A DNA stretch of 64,000 bases, taken from assembly GCF_000716535.1 (NCBI RefSeq), contig NZ_JNWV01000012.1, positions 1-64,000 of the forward strand, written 5' to 3'. Shown here one piece after another: positions 56,502 through 64,000 of the stretch (positions are counted from its first letter, which is position 1; each line of letters begins with the position of its first letter). Under the pieces are notes generated by a model that saw only the letters and a program-made list of their open reading frames with translations, did no database searches and was not told the origin of the DNA. The stretch comes from Streptomyces flaveolus. Lineage in GTDB: Bacteria > Actinomycetota > Actinomycetes > Streptomycetales > Streptomycetaceae. Position numbers and translations under genes: made by a program.

Positions 56502-59500
56502 TCAGGTCCCGGGGAAGCCTCCCGTGCCCGTGTCCGCACCTGTGGTGCCGCCGCCCGGTGTGCCGCCGCCGGTGGTTCCGCCGCCGGTGGTCGTCCCGCC
56601 GTCGGCCGTGCCGCCGCCGTCCGTGGTCCCGCCGCCGGTGGTCGTTCCTCCGCCGGTCGGATCACCGCCGGTGGTGGCGCCCCCGTCCGTGGTGGTGCCG
56701 CCGTCGGTCGGGGTGCTGCCCGTGGTGCCGCCGTCGGTGGGCGTGCTGCCCGTGGTGCCGCCGTCGGTCGGGGTGCTGCCCGTGGTGCCGCCGTCCGTCG
56801 GCGTGGCGGTGGCGCCGCCGTCGTTCTGGCCGCCGTCGGTGCCGGGCTGGGCGGTGCTGGTGGCGGGCGGCTCCTGGACCTGGTCGGCGCCTTGCTGGAG
56901 CTCCAGGTCGAACTTGCTCGCCGGCTTGCCCTGCAGTGCGTCGCGCGTGTACTGCGCCCAGATCTGGGTGGGCGGGCCGCCACCGTTCATGCGCTGCTGG
57001 CCGAGCGCGCCGTACAGCGGCTGGTGCTTGGCCGTCACCGGGTCCTGGCCCATGACGGAGACCACCGTGGCGAGGTCCGGGGTGTAGCCGGCGAACCAGG
57101 CGGCGGTGTCGCTCTCGGCGGTACCGGTCTTGCCGGCCGCCGGACGGCCGGCGGCCTGCGCGGCCGTGGCGGTGCCGTTCTCGACCACGCTCTGCAGGAC
57201 CGAGGTCGTGGTGTCGGCGGCCTCCCGGCTGACGGCCTGCTTGACCGGCTGCTCGGGCAGCTTGACCTCGTCGGTGCCGTCCTTGGTGATCTTCTCGACC
57301 AGCGTGTAGGTGCCGTGCTTGCCGTGGTTGGCGAGCGTGGCGTAGGCCTCCGCCATGTCCAGGACGCTGGCGGTGGCGGTGCCGAGGGCGATGGACGGGT
57401 ACGGCTGGAGGTCCGGGGTGTCCGAGGGGATGCCCAGGTCGACTGCGGTCTGCTTGACCTTGGCGGGGCCGACGTCGACGGCCATCTGGGCGTACACCGA
57501 GTTCACCGACAGGTCGGTGGCCTTGCGGACGGTGATCGGGCCGTACGACTTCTGGTCCTCGTTCTCGGGGGCGTAGGCGCCGCCGTTCCAGCCCTGGACC
57601 GAGCGCCGGTTGGTGCCGTCGTAGACCGTGTTCGGGGTGATGCCGCGGCCGTCCTGGGTGGTGGAACCGTTCTCCACGGCGGAGGTGAACACGAACGGCT
57701 TGAACGTGGAGCCGACCTGGAAGTCACCGCGGGTGGCGCCGTTGGTGTACTGCTTCACGTAGTCGATGCCGCCGTACATCGCGACGACCTTGCCGGTCTT
57801 GGGGTCGACGGAGGCGCCGCCGGCCCGGACGTAGGTGTCCGCCTTGCGGTTCTTCTTGTCCAGCTTGGACATGAGCTGGTCGTCCACCGCCTTGACGAAG
57901 GCGTCCTGGCGGTCCTTCTGGATGGTGGTGGTGATGCGGTAGCCGCCGGCCGTGAGGTGGTCGGAGTCGATGATGTTGTTCGCGGTGAGGTACTGCTTGA
58001 CCGCCTCCACGAGGTAGCCGCGCTGGCCGGACATGCCGGTGGAGACCGTCTGCTCCTTCGGCATCGGGAACTTCATGCCGGCGCGCTTGGACTCGCTGAG
58101 CCACCCCTTGGTGACCATGCCGTCCAGGACGTAGTTCCAGCGGGCGACGGCCGCCTTGCGGTTCTCGGGGTGGGCAACGACGTCGTACTCGCTGGGCGCG
58201 TTGACGAGCGCGGCGAGGTAGGCGGCGCGGGCCGGGTCGAGGTCGGCGGCGTCGCGGCCGTAGTACGCCTGGGACGCGGCCTGGATGCCGTAGGCGTTGC
58301 GGCCGAAGTAGCTGGTGTTGAGGTAGCCCTCCAGGATGTCGTCCTTGGACTTGTTCCGGTCGAGCTTGATCGAGATGAAGAACTCCTTGGCCTTGCGGGT
58401 GACCGTCTGTTCCTGGGCCAGGTAGTAGTTCTTCACGTACTGCTGGGTGATCGTCGAGCCGGACTGCTTGCCCTTGCCGGTCGCGGTGTTCCAGCCGGCG
58501 CGGAGCATGGCCTTGGGGTCGACGGCGGACTCGGTGTAGAAGTCCCGGTCCTCGGCGGCCAGTACGGCGTGCTGGGCGTCCTTGGAGACCTGGGCGAGGG
58601 TGACGTTCTCGCGGTTGACCTCGCCGTCGCGGGCGAGCTGTGAGCCGTCGGCGTACAGGTAGACGTTGCTCTGCTTGGTCGCGAACGCGTTGGCCGGCGG
58701 GATCTTCACCAGGGAGTACCCGACGAAGAACAGTCCGACGAGCAGCAGCACGCCGACGAAGAAGGTGCCGAGCACCATCCGCCAGGTCGGCACGATCCGT
58801 CGCCAACCGGTCCGCTTGGGCCGCTTGCCCTTCTTGCCCTTGCCCTTGCCGTCGCCTCCGGCGGGTTGACCGTCGGTGGCGGGGAGGGCGGTGGTGGAGG
58901 CTTCTGAAGCGGGGGTGGAGGGCGTGCCGGGGGTGGCTCCGGTGCCGGGGGCGGAGGGGCCGGCGACACCGGCTGCTGACGCGGCGGCGGCCTTGGCGGC
59001 CTGAGCACCGGCTCCCGTACCGGCGGCGGCCCCGGCTCCCGCTGCGGCGGTGCCGGCCGCGCGGGCGGCACGGGCGGCCCGTGCGGCGGCCGGGGAGGAG
59101 GGAGCGGCGGCACCGGCCGGGTCGGCGCGGTTCTCCCCGGCGGGGCGGGGAACGGTGGGGCGGGGGCTACGGCGGGTGGGGTCCGGCTCGCCGGCGGCGG
59201 CACCGGTGCCGCCGGGCTCACCGGAGCGGGGCGCGTTGACCCGCCGGAGCACCTGCGTGGTCTCGGGCGCCGGGGCGGCGTCGGCCTCCTGCCGGGCACC
59301 GGACCTCGGCCCGCGCGGCGGGGTGATACGCCGGAGCACCTGGGTGCTCTCGGCCGGCGGCTCCTGCCCGGAACCGCTCGGTGCCTCGGGAGCAGCCGAC
59401 TCCCCGCTGCCACCTCCCTCACCGGCACCGGACGCCTTGCCGGCACCAGACGCCTTGCCGGTACCGGACGCACCGGGACGCGAGCCACCACCACCGGCGG

Positions 59501-60368
59501 CAGCACCACCGGCACCACCGCCGGCCGAAGCCCCACCGGACACCGGCCCACGACCGGACCCCGAGCCGCCACCGGGCACCGGGCCACGGCCGGACGCCGG
59601 GCCGGTACCGCCTGCCGGTGCCCCACCGGACACCGAGCCACCGCCGACTGACGGGCTGCCGCCGTCCCCCTGCACGCGCCCGGACTCCGAGCCACGACCA
59701 GCCCCGGAGCCACGACCGGACTCCGAACCACCGCCGGACGCCGGGCCGCGGCCGGACGCGGGAGCGCCTCCGGAGACCGCGCTGCCGCCGGCCCCCGCGG
59801 CCCCCGTCTGTTCCGTGCGGGCGCGGGCCGCCTGGCGGGCGCGGGCGATGGAAGCCGTCCGGTCCCGCTCCTGCTCGGCCGAGTCTCCGGTGCGGGAGCC
59901 GTCCCGGGAGGACGCGCCCGTGGTACCGGAGCGGTTCCGGGACCCCGGGCCCGGCGTACCGGCACCGGTACGGGACGGGGAGTCCGCCGGGTCGTTGCCG
60001 GTCTCGGCCGTCCAGCCCGGGCCACGCTCGGCCGTCTCGGGGTCACCCGCGCCGGCGCCACGGGGGCCGTCGGCTCCCCGCTCGCCGCGCTGCGGCTTCC
60101 CCGCGCTCTCGTTCCGCCCGGCACCGCTGCGGCTCCCGGCGCCCCCCGGAGCCCCATCGGCGCGCATGCCGTCGTCGCCGCTCACGGCACCCTCGCCCCT
60201 CCCGGGGTCCTCGGCGCGCGCACTGGTGTCGCTCCTGGTTCCCCCCACGGGTTCCGGTGGTGCGCTGCTGGGTTCGCGGCCTCCCGGGTTTCCGGGCCCT
60301 TCAGCCGGCAGCGGCCTTTTCGGTGCCACGCCTTCGTTCGGCTGCTGCGGCTGCGGCTCGTCGCTCAT
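56502..60368 (-). CDS. Class A penicillin-binding protein with very long disordered N-terminus
   Basis: A 1288-residue bifunctional peptidoglycan synthase. A Gly/Pro/Ser/Arg-rich cytoplasmic tail (about residues 1-525) contains two TQVLRR motifs (STQVLRRITPPRG, TTQVLRRVNAPRS). A membrane segment near residues 530-552 follows. The transglycosylase part has EDRDFYTESAV (Glu ~602); the transpeptidase has STFK (Ser887, Lys890), SVN and KTG (Lys1080). The C-terminus has tandem TDGGTTGSTP repeats outside the cell. ATG 60368 is used; GTG 60377 is possible. It is an envelope synthase, and the tail may bind cytoplasmic partners. Confidence 0.9.
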   Translation of the reverse strand: MSDEPQPQQPNEGVAPKRPLPAEGPGNPGGREPSSAPPEPVGGTRSDTSARAEDPGRGEGAVSGDDGMRADGAPGGAGSRSGAGRNESAGKPQRGERGADGPRGAGAGDPETAERGPGWTAETGNDPADSPSRTGAGTPGPGSRNRSGTTGASSRDGSRTGDSAEQERDRTASIARARQAARARTEQTGAAGAGGSAVSGGAPASGRGPASGGGSESGRGSGAGRGSESGRVQGDGGSPSVGGGSVSGGAPAGGTGPASGRGPVPGGGSGSGRGPVSGGASAGGGAGGAAAGGGGSRPGASGTGKASGAGKASGAGEGGGSGESAAPEAPSGSGQEPPAESTQVLRRITPPRGPRSGARQEADAAPAPETTQVLRRVNAPRSGEPGGTGAAAGEPDPTRRSPRPTVPRPAGENRADPAGAAAPSSPAAARAARAARAAGTAAAGAGAAAGTGAGAQAAKAAAASAAGVAGPSAPGTGATPGTPSTPASEASTTALPATDGQPAGGDGKGKGKKGKRPKRTGWRRIVPTWRMVLGTFFVGVLLLVGLFFVGYSLVKIPPANAFATKQSNVYLYADGSQLARDGEVNRENVTLAQVSKDAQHAVLAAEDRDFYTESAVDPKAMLRAGWNTATGKGKQSGSTITQQYVKNYYLAQEQTVTRKAKEFFISIKLDRNKSKDDILEGYLNTSYFGRNAYGIQAASQAYYGRDAADLDPARAAYLAALVNAPSEYDVVAHPENRKAAVARWNYVLDGMVTKGWLSESKRAGMKFPMPKEQTVSTGMSGQRGYLVEAVKQYLTANNIIDSDHLTAGGYRITTTIQKDRQDAFVKAVDDQLMSKLDKKNRKADTYVRAGGASVDPKTGKVVAMYGGIDYVKQYTNGATRGDFQVGSTFKPFVFTSAVENGSTTQDGRGITPNTVYDGTNRRSVQGWNGGAYAPENEDQKSYGPITVRKATDLSVNSVYAQMAVDVGPAKVKQTAVDLGIPSDTPDLQPYPSIALGTATASVLDMAEAYATLANHGKHGTYTLVEKITKDGTDEVKLPEQPVKQAVSREAADTTTSVLQSVVENGTATAAQAAGRPAAGKTGTAESDTAAWFAGYTPDLATVVSVMGQDPVTAKHQPLYGALGQQRMNGGGPPTQIWAQYTRDALQGKPASKFDLELQQGADQVQEPPATSTAQPGTDGGQNDGGATATPTDGGTTGSTPTDGGTTGSTPTDGGTTGSTPTDGGTTTDGGATTGGDPTGGGTTTGGGTTDGGGTADGGTTTGGGTTGGGTPGGGTTGADTGTGGFPGT

Positions 60369-60572
60369 GTCGTGCACGGACTCCTGTTTCGCGTCGTACG
60401 TTCCCGTACGCCTCGTACGCTTCTGCGCTCCCCCTGTTTGAAGACTCTCGCACCTGGCGTTCCGTTCCCGGATTCCGGCACGCTTCCGACCGGAAATCGC
60501 GTGGCCGGCCGCCGGGCCTCCGGACTAGGCTCCTGCGCTTCGGTGTCGAGCGGTCCGAGGAGGTCGACTGGC

Positions 60573-61373
60573 GTGGGCGCGGGACGGTTGTACGCGGCCG
60601 TGGCGACAGGGGGATTCAGACGGTACGCGACCTACCGGGCCGCCACTGCGGCAGGGGTGTTCACGAACACCGTCTTCGGACTCATCCTCGTCTACACGTA
60701 TCGCGCCTTGTGGGACGAGAAGCCGCATCTCGGCGGGTACGACCAGGCGCAGGCCGTGACGTACGTCTGGCTGGGGCAGGCGTTCTTGTCGACCCTCGCC
60801 ATCGGGGGCGGCGGCGTCGAGGACGAGTTGATGGAACGCATTCGTACGGGGGACGTGGCGATCGACCTGTACCGGCCCGTGGATCTGCAGCTGTGGTGGC
60901 TGGCGGCGGATCTCGGCCGGGCGTTCTTCCAGTTGCTGGGCCGGGGCCTGGTGCCGTTCGTGTTCGGCGCGCTGTGCTTCCCGGTGTACCTGCCTTCGGA
61001 CGCCGGCACCTGGGCGGCGTTCCTCGTCGCCGTCGTCCTCGCCATGCTGGTCGGCTTCGGCATCCGCTACCTGGTGGCGCTGAGCGCGTTCTGGCTGCTG
61101 GACGGCACCGGTGTGGTGCAGATGGCGTGGCTGCTGGGCTTCTTCTGCTCGGGCATGCTGCTGCCGCTGAACGTGTTCCCGGGCGCGCTCGGTGACGTCG
61201 TACGGGCCCTGCCCTGGTCGTCCCTGTTGCAGGCCCCGGCGGACATCCTGCTGGGGCACGCGGACCCGCTGCCCACCTATCTCTTCCAGGCCGCGTGGGC
61301 GGTGGCGCTGCTGGGGGCCGGGCGGCTGGTGCAGTCGGCGGCGACGCGCCGGGTGGTGGTGCAGGGTGGCTGA
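60573..61373 (+). CDS. ABC-2 exporter permease (COG4587-like)
   Basis: A 266-residue membrane protein with six hydrophobic segments, beginning LYAAVATGGFRRYATYRAAT. It resembles the permease of ABC-2 exporters of the COG4587/COG3694/COG4586 type. GTG 60573 follows GAGGAGG; the frame is open upstream. It overlaps the second permease by eight bases. The operon continues with an ATPase. Such exporters are uncharacterised in Streptomyces; roles in toxic cation export are known only for related cyanobacterial systems. Confidence 0.8.
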   Translation: MGAGRLYAAVATGGFRRYATYRAATAAGVFTNTVFGLILVYTYRALWDEKPHLGGYDQAQAVTYVWLGQAFLSTLAIGGGGVEDELMERIRTGDVAIDLYRPVDLQLWWLAADLGRAFFQLLGRGLVPFVFGALCFPVYLPSDAGTWAAFLVAVVLAMLVGFGIRYLVALSAFWLLDGTGVVQMAWLLGFFCSGMLLPLNVFPGALGDVVRALPWSSLLQAPADILLGHADPLPTYLFQAAWAVALLGAGRLVQSAATRRVVVQGG

Positions 61374-62205
61374 GAGCAAGGCCCCCGGTACGGGCCACCG
61401 GCTGGCCGAGGGGGTGCGGGCGTACCGGCTGATCGCGGGGATGTGGGTGCGCTCCACGATGGCCTACCGCGCTTCCTTCGCCATGACCACGTTCGGGAAC
61501 TTCGCGGCGACCTTCCTCGACTTCGTGGCGATCATGCTGATGTTCTCCCGGGTGGACGCCCTGGGCGGCTACGCGCTGGCCGAAGTGGCGTTCCTGTACG
61601 GCCTGTCCGCGACCTCCTTCGGGCTGGCGGACCTGTTGATCGGGTCGATGGACCGGCTGGGCCGGCGCGTCCGGGACGGCACGCTGGACACCCTGCTGGT
61701 GCGGCCGGCGCCGGTGCTGGCGCAGGTGGCGGCCGACCGCTTCGGGCTGAGGCGGCTGGGCCGGGTGACGCAGGGGGCGCTGGTGCTGGGCTGGTCGCTG
61801 ACCCGGGTGGACATCGACTGGACGGCGGGCAGGCTGCTGCTGATGCCGGTGATGGTGGTGAGCGGCTGCGGCATCTTCTGCGCGGTGTTCGTGGCGGGCG
61901 CGGCGTTCCAGTTCGTGGCGCAGGACGCCTCGGAGGTGCAGAACGCGTTCACCTACGGCGGTACGACGCTGCTGCAGTATCCGCCGACCGTGTTCGCGAA
62001 GGAGCTGGTGCGCGGGGTGACCTTCGTGCTGCCGCTGGCCTTCGTCAACTGGCTGCCCGCGACCTATGTGCTGGGGCGGCCGTATCCGCTGGACCTGCCG
62101 GGGTGGACCGCGTTCACTCCGCCGCTGGTGGCGGTCGCCTGTGGTGCGCTCGCGGGGCTGGCCTGGCGGGCGGGGCTTCGTTCGTACCGGAGTACTGGGA
62201 GTTAG
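61366..62205 (+). CDS. ABC-2 exporter permease (COG3694-like)
   Basis: A 279-residue membrane protein, the second permease of the exporter. It has six hydrophobic segments and a cytoplasmic helix with RDGTLDTLLVRPAPVLAQ and a conserved QDASEVQNAFTYGGTTLLQY segment. GTG 61366 lies inside the end of the preceding gene, so translation is coupled. It ends one base before the ATPase start. Confidence 0.8.
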   Translation: MAESKAPGTGHRLAEGVRAYRLIAGMWVRSTMAYRASFAMTTFGNFAATFLDFVAIMLMFSRVDALGGYALAEVAFLYGLSATSFGLADLLIGSMDRLGRRVRDGTLDTLLVRPAPVLAQVAADRFGLRRLGRVTQGALVLGWSLTRVDIDWTAGRLLLMPVMVVSGCGIFCAVFVAGAAFQFVAQDASEVQNAFTYGGTTLLQYPPTVFAKELVRGVTFVLPLAFVNWLPATYVLGRPYPLDLPGWTAFTPPLVAVACGALAGLAWRAGLRSYRSTGS

Positions 62206-62206
62206 C

Positions 62207-63169
62207 GTGAGTGACTTCATCGCACTGGAGAAGGTCGAGAAGGTCTTCGAGGTGCGCCGGAAGACGGGGTTCCTCCGGCGGGAGCGGCGCGAGGTGCGGG
62301 CGGTGGACGCGCTCTCGTTCACCGTGGCGCGCGGTGAGATGGTCGGGTACATCGGGCCGAACGGCGCCGGGAAGTCGACGACGATCAAGATGCTGACCGG
62401 GATCCTGACGCCGAGTGCCGGGCGGCTGCGGGTGGCGGGCATCGATCCGGCGCGGGAGCGGTCGCGGCTCGCGCACCGGATCGGGGTGGTGTTCGGGCAG
62501 CGGACCACGCTCTGGTGGGACCTTCCGCTGATCGACTCCTACCGGCTGGCGCACCGCATGTACCGCATCCCGGACGCCCGTTACCGCGAGAACCTGGACC
62601 GGCTGGTGGAACTGCTGGACCTGGGTGCCCTGTTGGACGTGCCGGTGCGGCAGTTGTCGCTGGGCCAGCGGATGCGCGGTGACATCGCGGCGGCGCTGCT
62701 GCACGATCCGGACGTGCTGTACCTGGACGAGCCGACGATCGGTCTGGACGTGGTGTCGAAGGCGAAGGTGCGGGAGTTCCTGCGGGAGGTGAACGCCGAG
62801 CGCGGCACGACGGTGCTGCTCACCACGCACGACTTGCAGGACATCGAGCAGTTGTGCTCCCGGGTGATGGTGATCGACCACGGGCGGCTGGTGTACGACG
62901 GCCCGCTCGCGGGGCTGCACGAGGCCGGCGAGAGCGAGCGGACGCTGGTGGTGGACCTGGAGCGGGAACTGCCGCCGGTTCAGGTGCCGTCGGCCCGGGT
63001 GGTGCGGGTGGAGGGCCCCCGGCAGTGGCTGGCGTTCCCGGCGGGGCAGTCGGCGGCGCCGATCGTGGCGGATCTCGCGGCCCGGTATCCGCTGGTGGAC
63101 CTGTCGGTGCGGGAACCGGACATCGAGGCCGTCATCGCCAGGATGTACGCCGAGAAGGCGGTCTCGTAG
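62207..63169 (+). CDS. ABC-2 exporter ATPase (COG4586-like)
   Basis: A 320-residue ABC ATPase. Walker A GPNGAGKST, a Q-loop in GVVFGQRTTLWWDLP (the WW-containing form typical of COG4586), signature LSLGQRMRGD, Walker B VLYLDEPTIGLD and switch His in LLTTHDLQDIEQL are in order. The C-terminal ~80 residues form a small regulatory-like domain. GTG 62207 follows TGGGAG. It completes a three-gene exporter. Confidence 0.87.
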   Translation: MSDFIALEKVEKVFEVRRKTGFLRRERREVRAVDALSFTVARGEMVGYIGPNGAGKSTTIKMLTGILTPSAGRLRVAGIDPARERSRLAHRIGVVFGQRTTLWWDLPLIDSYRLAHRMYRIPDARYRENLDRLVELLDLGALLDVPVRQLSLGQRMRGDIAAALLHDPDVLYLDEPTIGLDVVSKAKVREFLREVNAERGTTVLLTTHDLQDIEQLCSRVMVIDHGRLVYDGPLAGLHEAGESERTLVVDLERELPPVQVPSARVVRVEGPRQWLAFPAGQSAAPIVADLAARYPLVDLSVREPDIEAVIARMYAEKAVS

Positions 63170-63178
63170 GCTGCCGGC

Positions 63179-63832
63179 ATGAGCGACGACGCAGTCCCGG
63201 ATCTCCGGGCGTCCGACGCCGACCGTGACCGGGTCGCCGAGATCCTGCGGGACGCCCTGGCCGAGGGGCGGCTGGACATGGGGGAGTTCGACGAGCGGCT
63301 GGAGGCGGCGTACAAGGCGCGGACGTACGGAGAGCTGGCGCCGTTGACCCGCGATCTGCCGGCGGCCGGCGCGGTCGCCCCGGCCCTTCCCGTCTCCTTC
63401 GTCAAGTCCCCTGGGACGACCGGTGGTTGGGCGGAGCGGATCACTGGTGCCGAGGGCTCCTCGACGGGTGCGGTGGCGATCCTCTCGGGGTTCGAGCGCA
63501 AGGGCCGCTGGACGGTGCCGAGGCGGTTCTCCTGTTTCACGTTCATGGGCGGCGGCGAACTCGACCTGCGGGAGGCGAACTTCGCCGCCGGCGAGGTCGA
63601 GCTCTACTGCGTGGCGGTCATGGGCGGGGTCCAGGTGATCGTGCCGCCCGGCGTCGAGGTCGTCGTACGCGGCATCGGCGTGATGGGTGGCTTCGAGCAC
63701 CCGAGGGACGACGAGCCGCCCGAGCCGGGCGCCCCCCGTGTGATCATCAGCGGCTTGGCGTTCTGGGGCGGAGTGGGTGTGGAACGCAAACTTCCGCGGG
63801 GGGAACGCAAGCGCCTGAGGAAACGGCGCTGA
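63179..63832 (+). CDS. DUF1707 protein with LiaF-like C-terminal domain
   Basis: A 217-residue soluble or peripheral protein. The N-terminal DUF1707 domain is clear (LRASDADRDRVAEILRDALA, EGRLDMGEFDERLEAAYKA). The C-terminal half (VAILSGFERKGRW, FTFMGGGELDLREANF, ELYCVAVMGGVQVIVPPGVE) is a beta-helix-like LiaF/DUF2154-type domain, often associated with cell-envelope stress. ATG 63179 is preceded by TAGGCT exactly six bases upstream and no ribosome site. It is convergent with the final partial gene. Confidence 0.82.
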   Translation: MSDDAVPDLRASDADRDRVAEILRDALAEGRLDMGEFDERLEAAYKARTYGELAPLTRDLPAAGAVAPALPVSFVKSPGTTGGWAERITGAEGSSTGAVAILSGFERKGRWTVPRRFSCFTFMGGGELDLREANFAAGEVELYCVAVMGGVQVIVPPGVEVVVRGIGVMGGFEHPRDDEPPEPGAPRVIISGLAFWGGVGVERKLPRGERKRLRKRR

Positions 63833-63851
63833 GCGGCCTGTCGGCGCTGCG

Positions 63852-64000
63852 CTAGGACGTGCAGACCTTGGTCAGCTCCCCCGCGGCGTCCGTCACCGGG
63901 CTGACGTCCGGTGTCTCGTCCCCGTTCCTGATGGCCGTACGCACGTTGTCGACCGCCTTGTTCAGGTCGTCCACGGCCTTGTTGACATCCGTGTTGTCCG
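63852..64000 (-). CDS. C-terminal part of a probable secreted or wall protein (partial)
   Basis: An open frame from the right edge ends at TAG (63852-63854). The 49 visible residues include DVNKAVDDLNKAVDNVRTAI, a helical, Asn/Asp-rich stretch, and end VCTS. The style suggests a small exported or lipoprotein-type helical protein, but the start and any signal peptide lie outside the window. Confidence 0.5.
   Translation of the reverse strand, partial: DNTDVNKAVDDLNKAVDNVRTAIRNGDETPDVSPVTDAAGELTKVCTS

Overview
The window is chromosomal DNA from a high-GC actinomycete, almost certainly a Streptomyces. G+C is very high throughout, GTG starts are frequent, and many products are typical of the genus: GGDEF-EAL regulator, chitin-type lytic polysaccharide monooxygenase, class E and class F sortases, a class A PBP with a huge disordered tail, DUF3592, DUF6412 and DUF1707 proteins. 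There is no rRNA, CRISPR array, intact prophage or recognisable secondary-metabolite cluster.

Layout. 1-5.7 kb: end of an unknown gene, a luciferase-like oxidoreductase, a PAS-GGDEF-EAL protein, a secreted M6-like metalloprotease and two small conserved proteins. 5.8-14.3 kb: a catabolic and uptake locus with two tandem Asp/Glu-racemase-superfamily proteins, a D-2-hydroxyacid dehydrogenase, an amidase, a DUF3830 protein, a four-gene polar amino-acid/ectoine-type ABC importer and an IclR regulator. 14.4-20.9 kb: two identical tRNA-Lys(CUU) genes bracket an acyl-CoA synthetase, two DUF3592 proteins, an AA10 LPMO with a DasR-type operator, an SPFH protein and an NlpC/P60-like wall protein. 20.9-26.6 kb: a FadR-type regulator, a non-coding minisatellite, a class F sortase with its secreted neighbour, a NagD-like phosphatase, and an LAxTG-anchored surface protein whose 3' end has been duplicated together with a decayed GntR regulator. 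26.6-32.8 kb: a ROK regulator divergent from a Gfo/Idh/MocA oxidoreductase with a near-perfect palindrome between them, a heme-degrading-domain protein, an F420/flavin oxidoreductase, an FAH hydrolase, and a second YidC with DUF6412. 32.8-40.5 kb: an HxlR regulator and MFS pump sharing two matched operators, a class E sortase, a GH30-type galactanase, a TIGR03943/permease pair and a SEC-C protein.

40.5-44.8 kb is a two-gene, lower-GC, defence-like module: an SRA-HNH nuclease divergent from a PLD-helicase-DUF3427 protein. 44.8-53.2 kb holds a DUF2267 protein, a 9-bp repeat that could encode a Cys-rich peptide, Hsp20 under a HAIR-like operator, a GlxA-type regulator, an MFS transporter, a DUF445 protein, an SGNH hydrolase and RdgB. 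53.2-56.5 kb has tRNA-Leu(UAG), reached from upstream by two paralogous HNH genes, then Bcp, DUF3618, a Cpn10-like protein, and a guanidine-III riboswitch in front of a sugE gene carrying a one-base frameshift. 56.5-64 kb has the class A PBP, a three-gene ABC-2 exporter operon, a DUF1707 protein and the end of a secreted protein.

The most unusual items are the SRA-HNH / PLD-helicase pair, the riboswitch-sugE locus with its frameshift, the GntR/LAxTG segmental duplication, the uncharacterised racemase-amidase-DUF3830-importer locus, and five genes whose starts share a -10-like TANNNT hexamer exactly six bases upstream, which suggests leaderless transcripts. All function calls rest on reading motifs and layout by eye; no database search was run.
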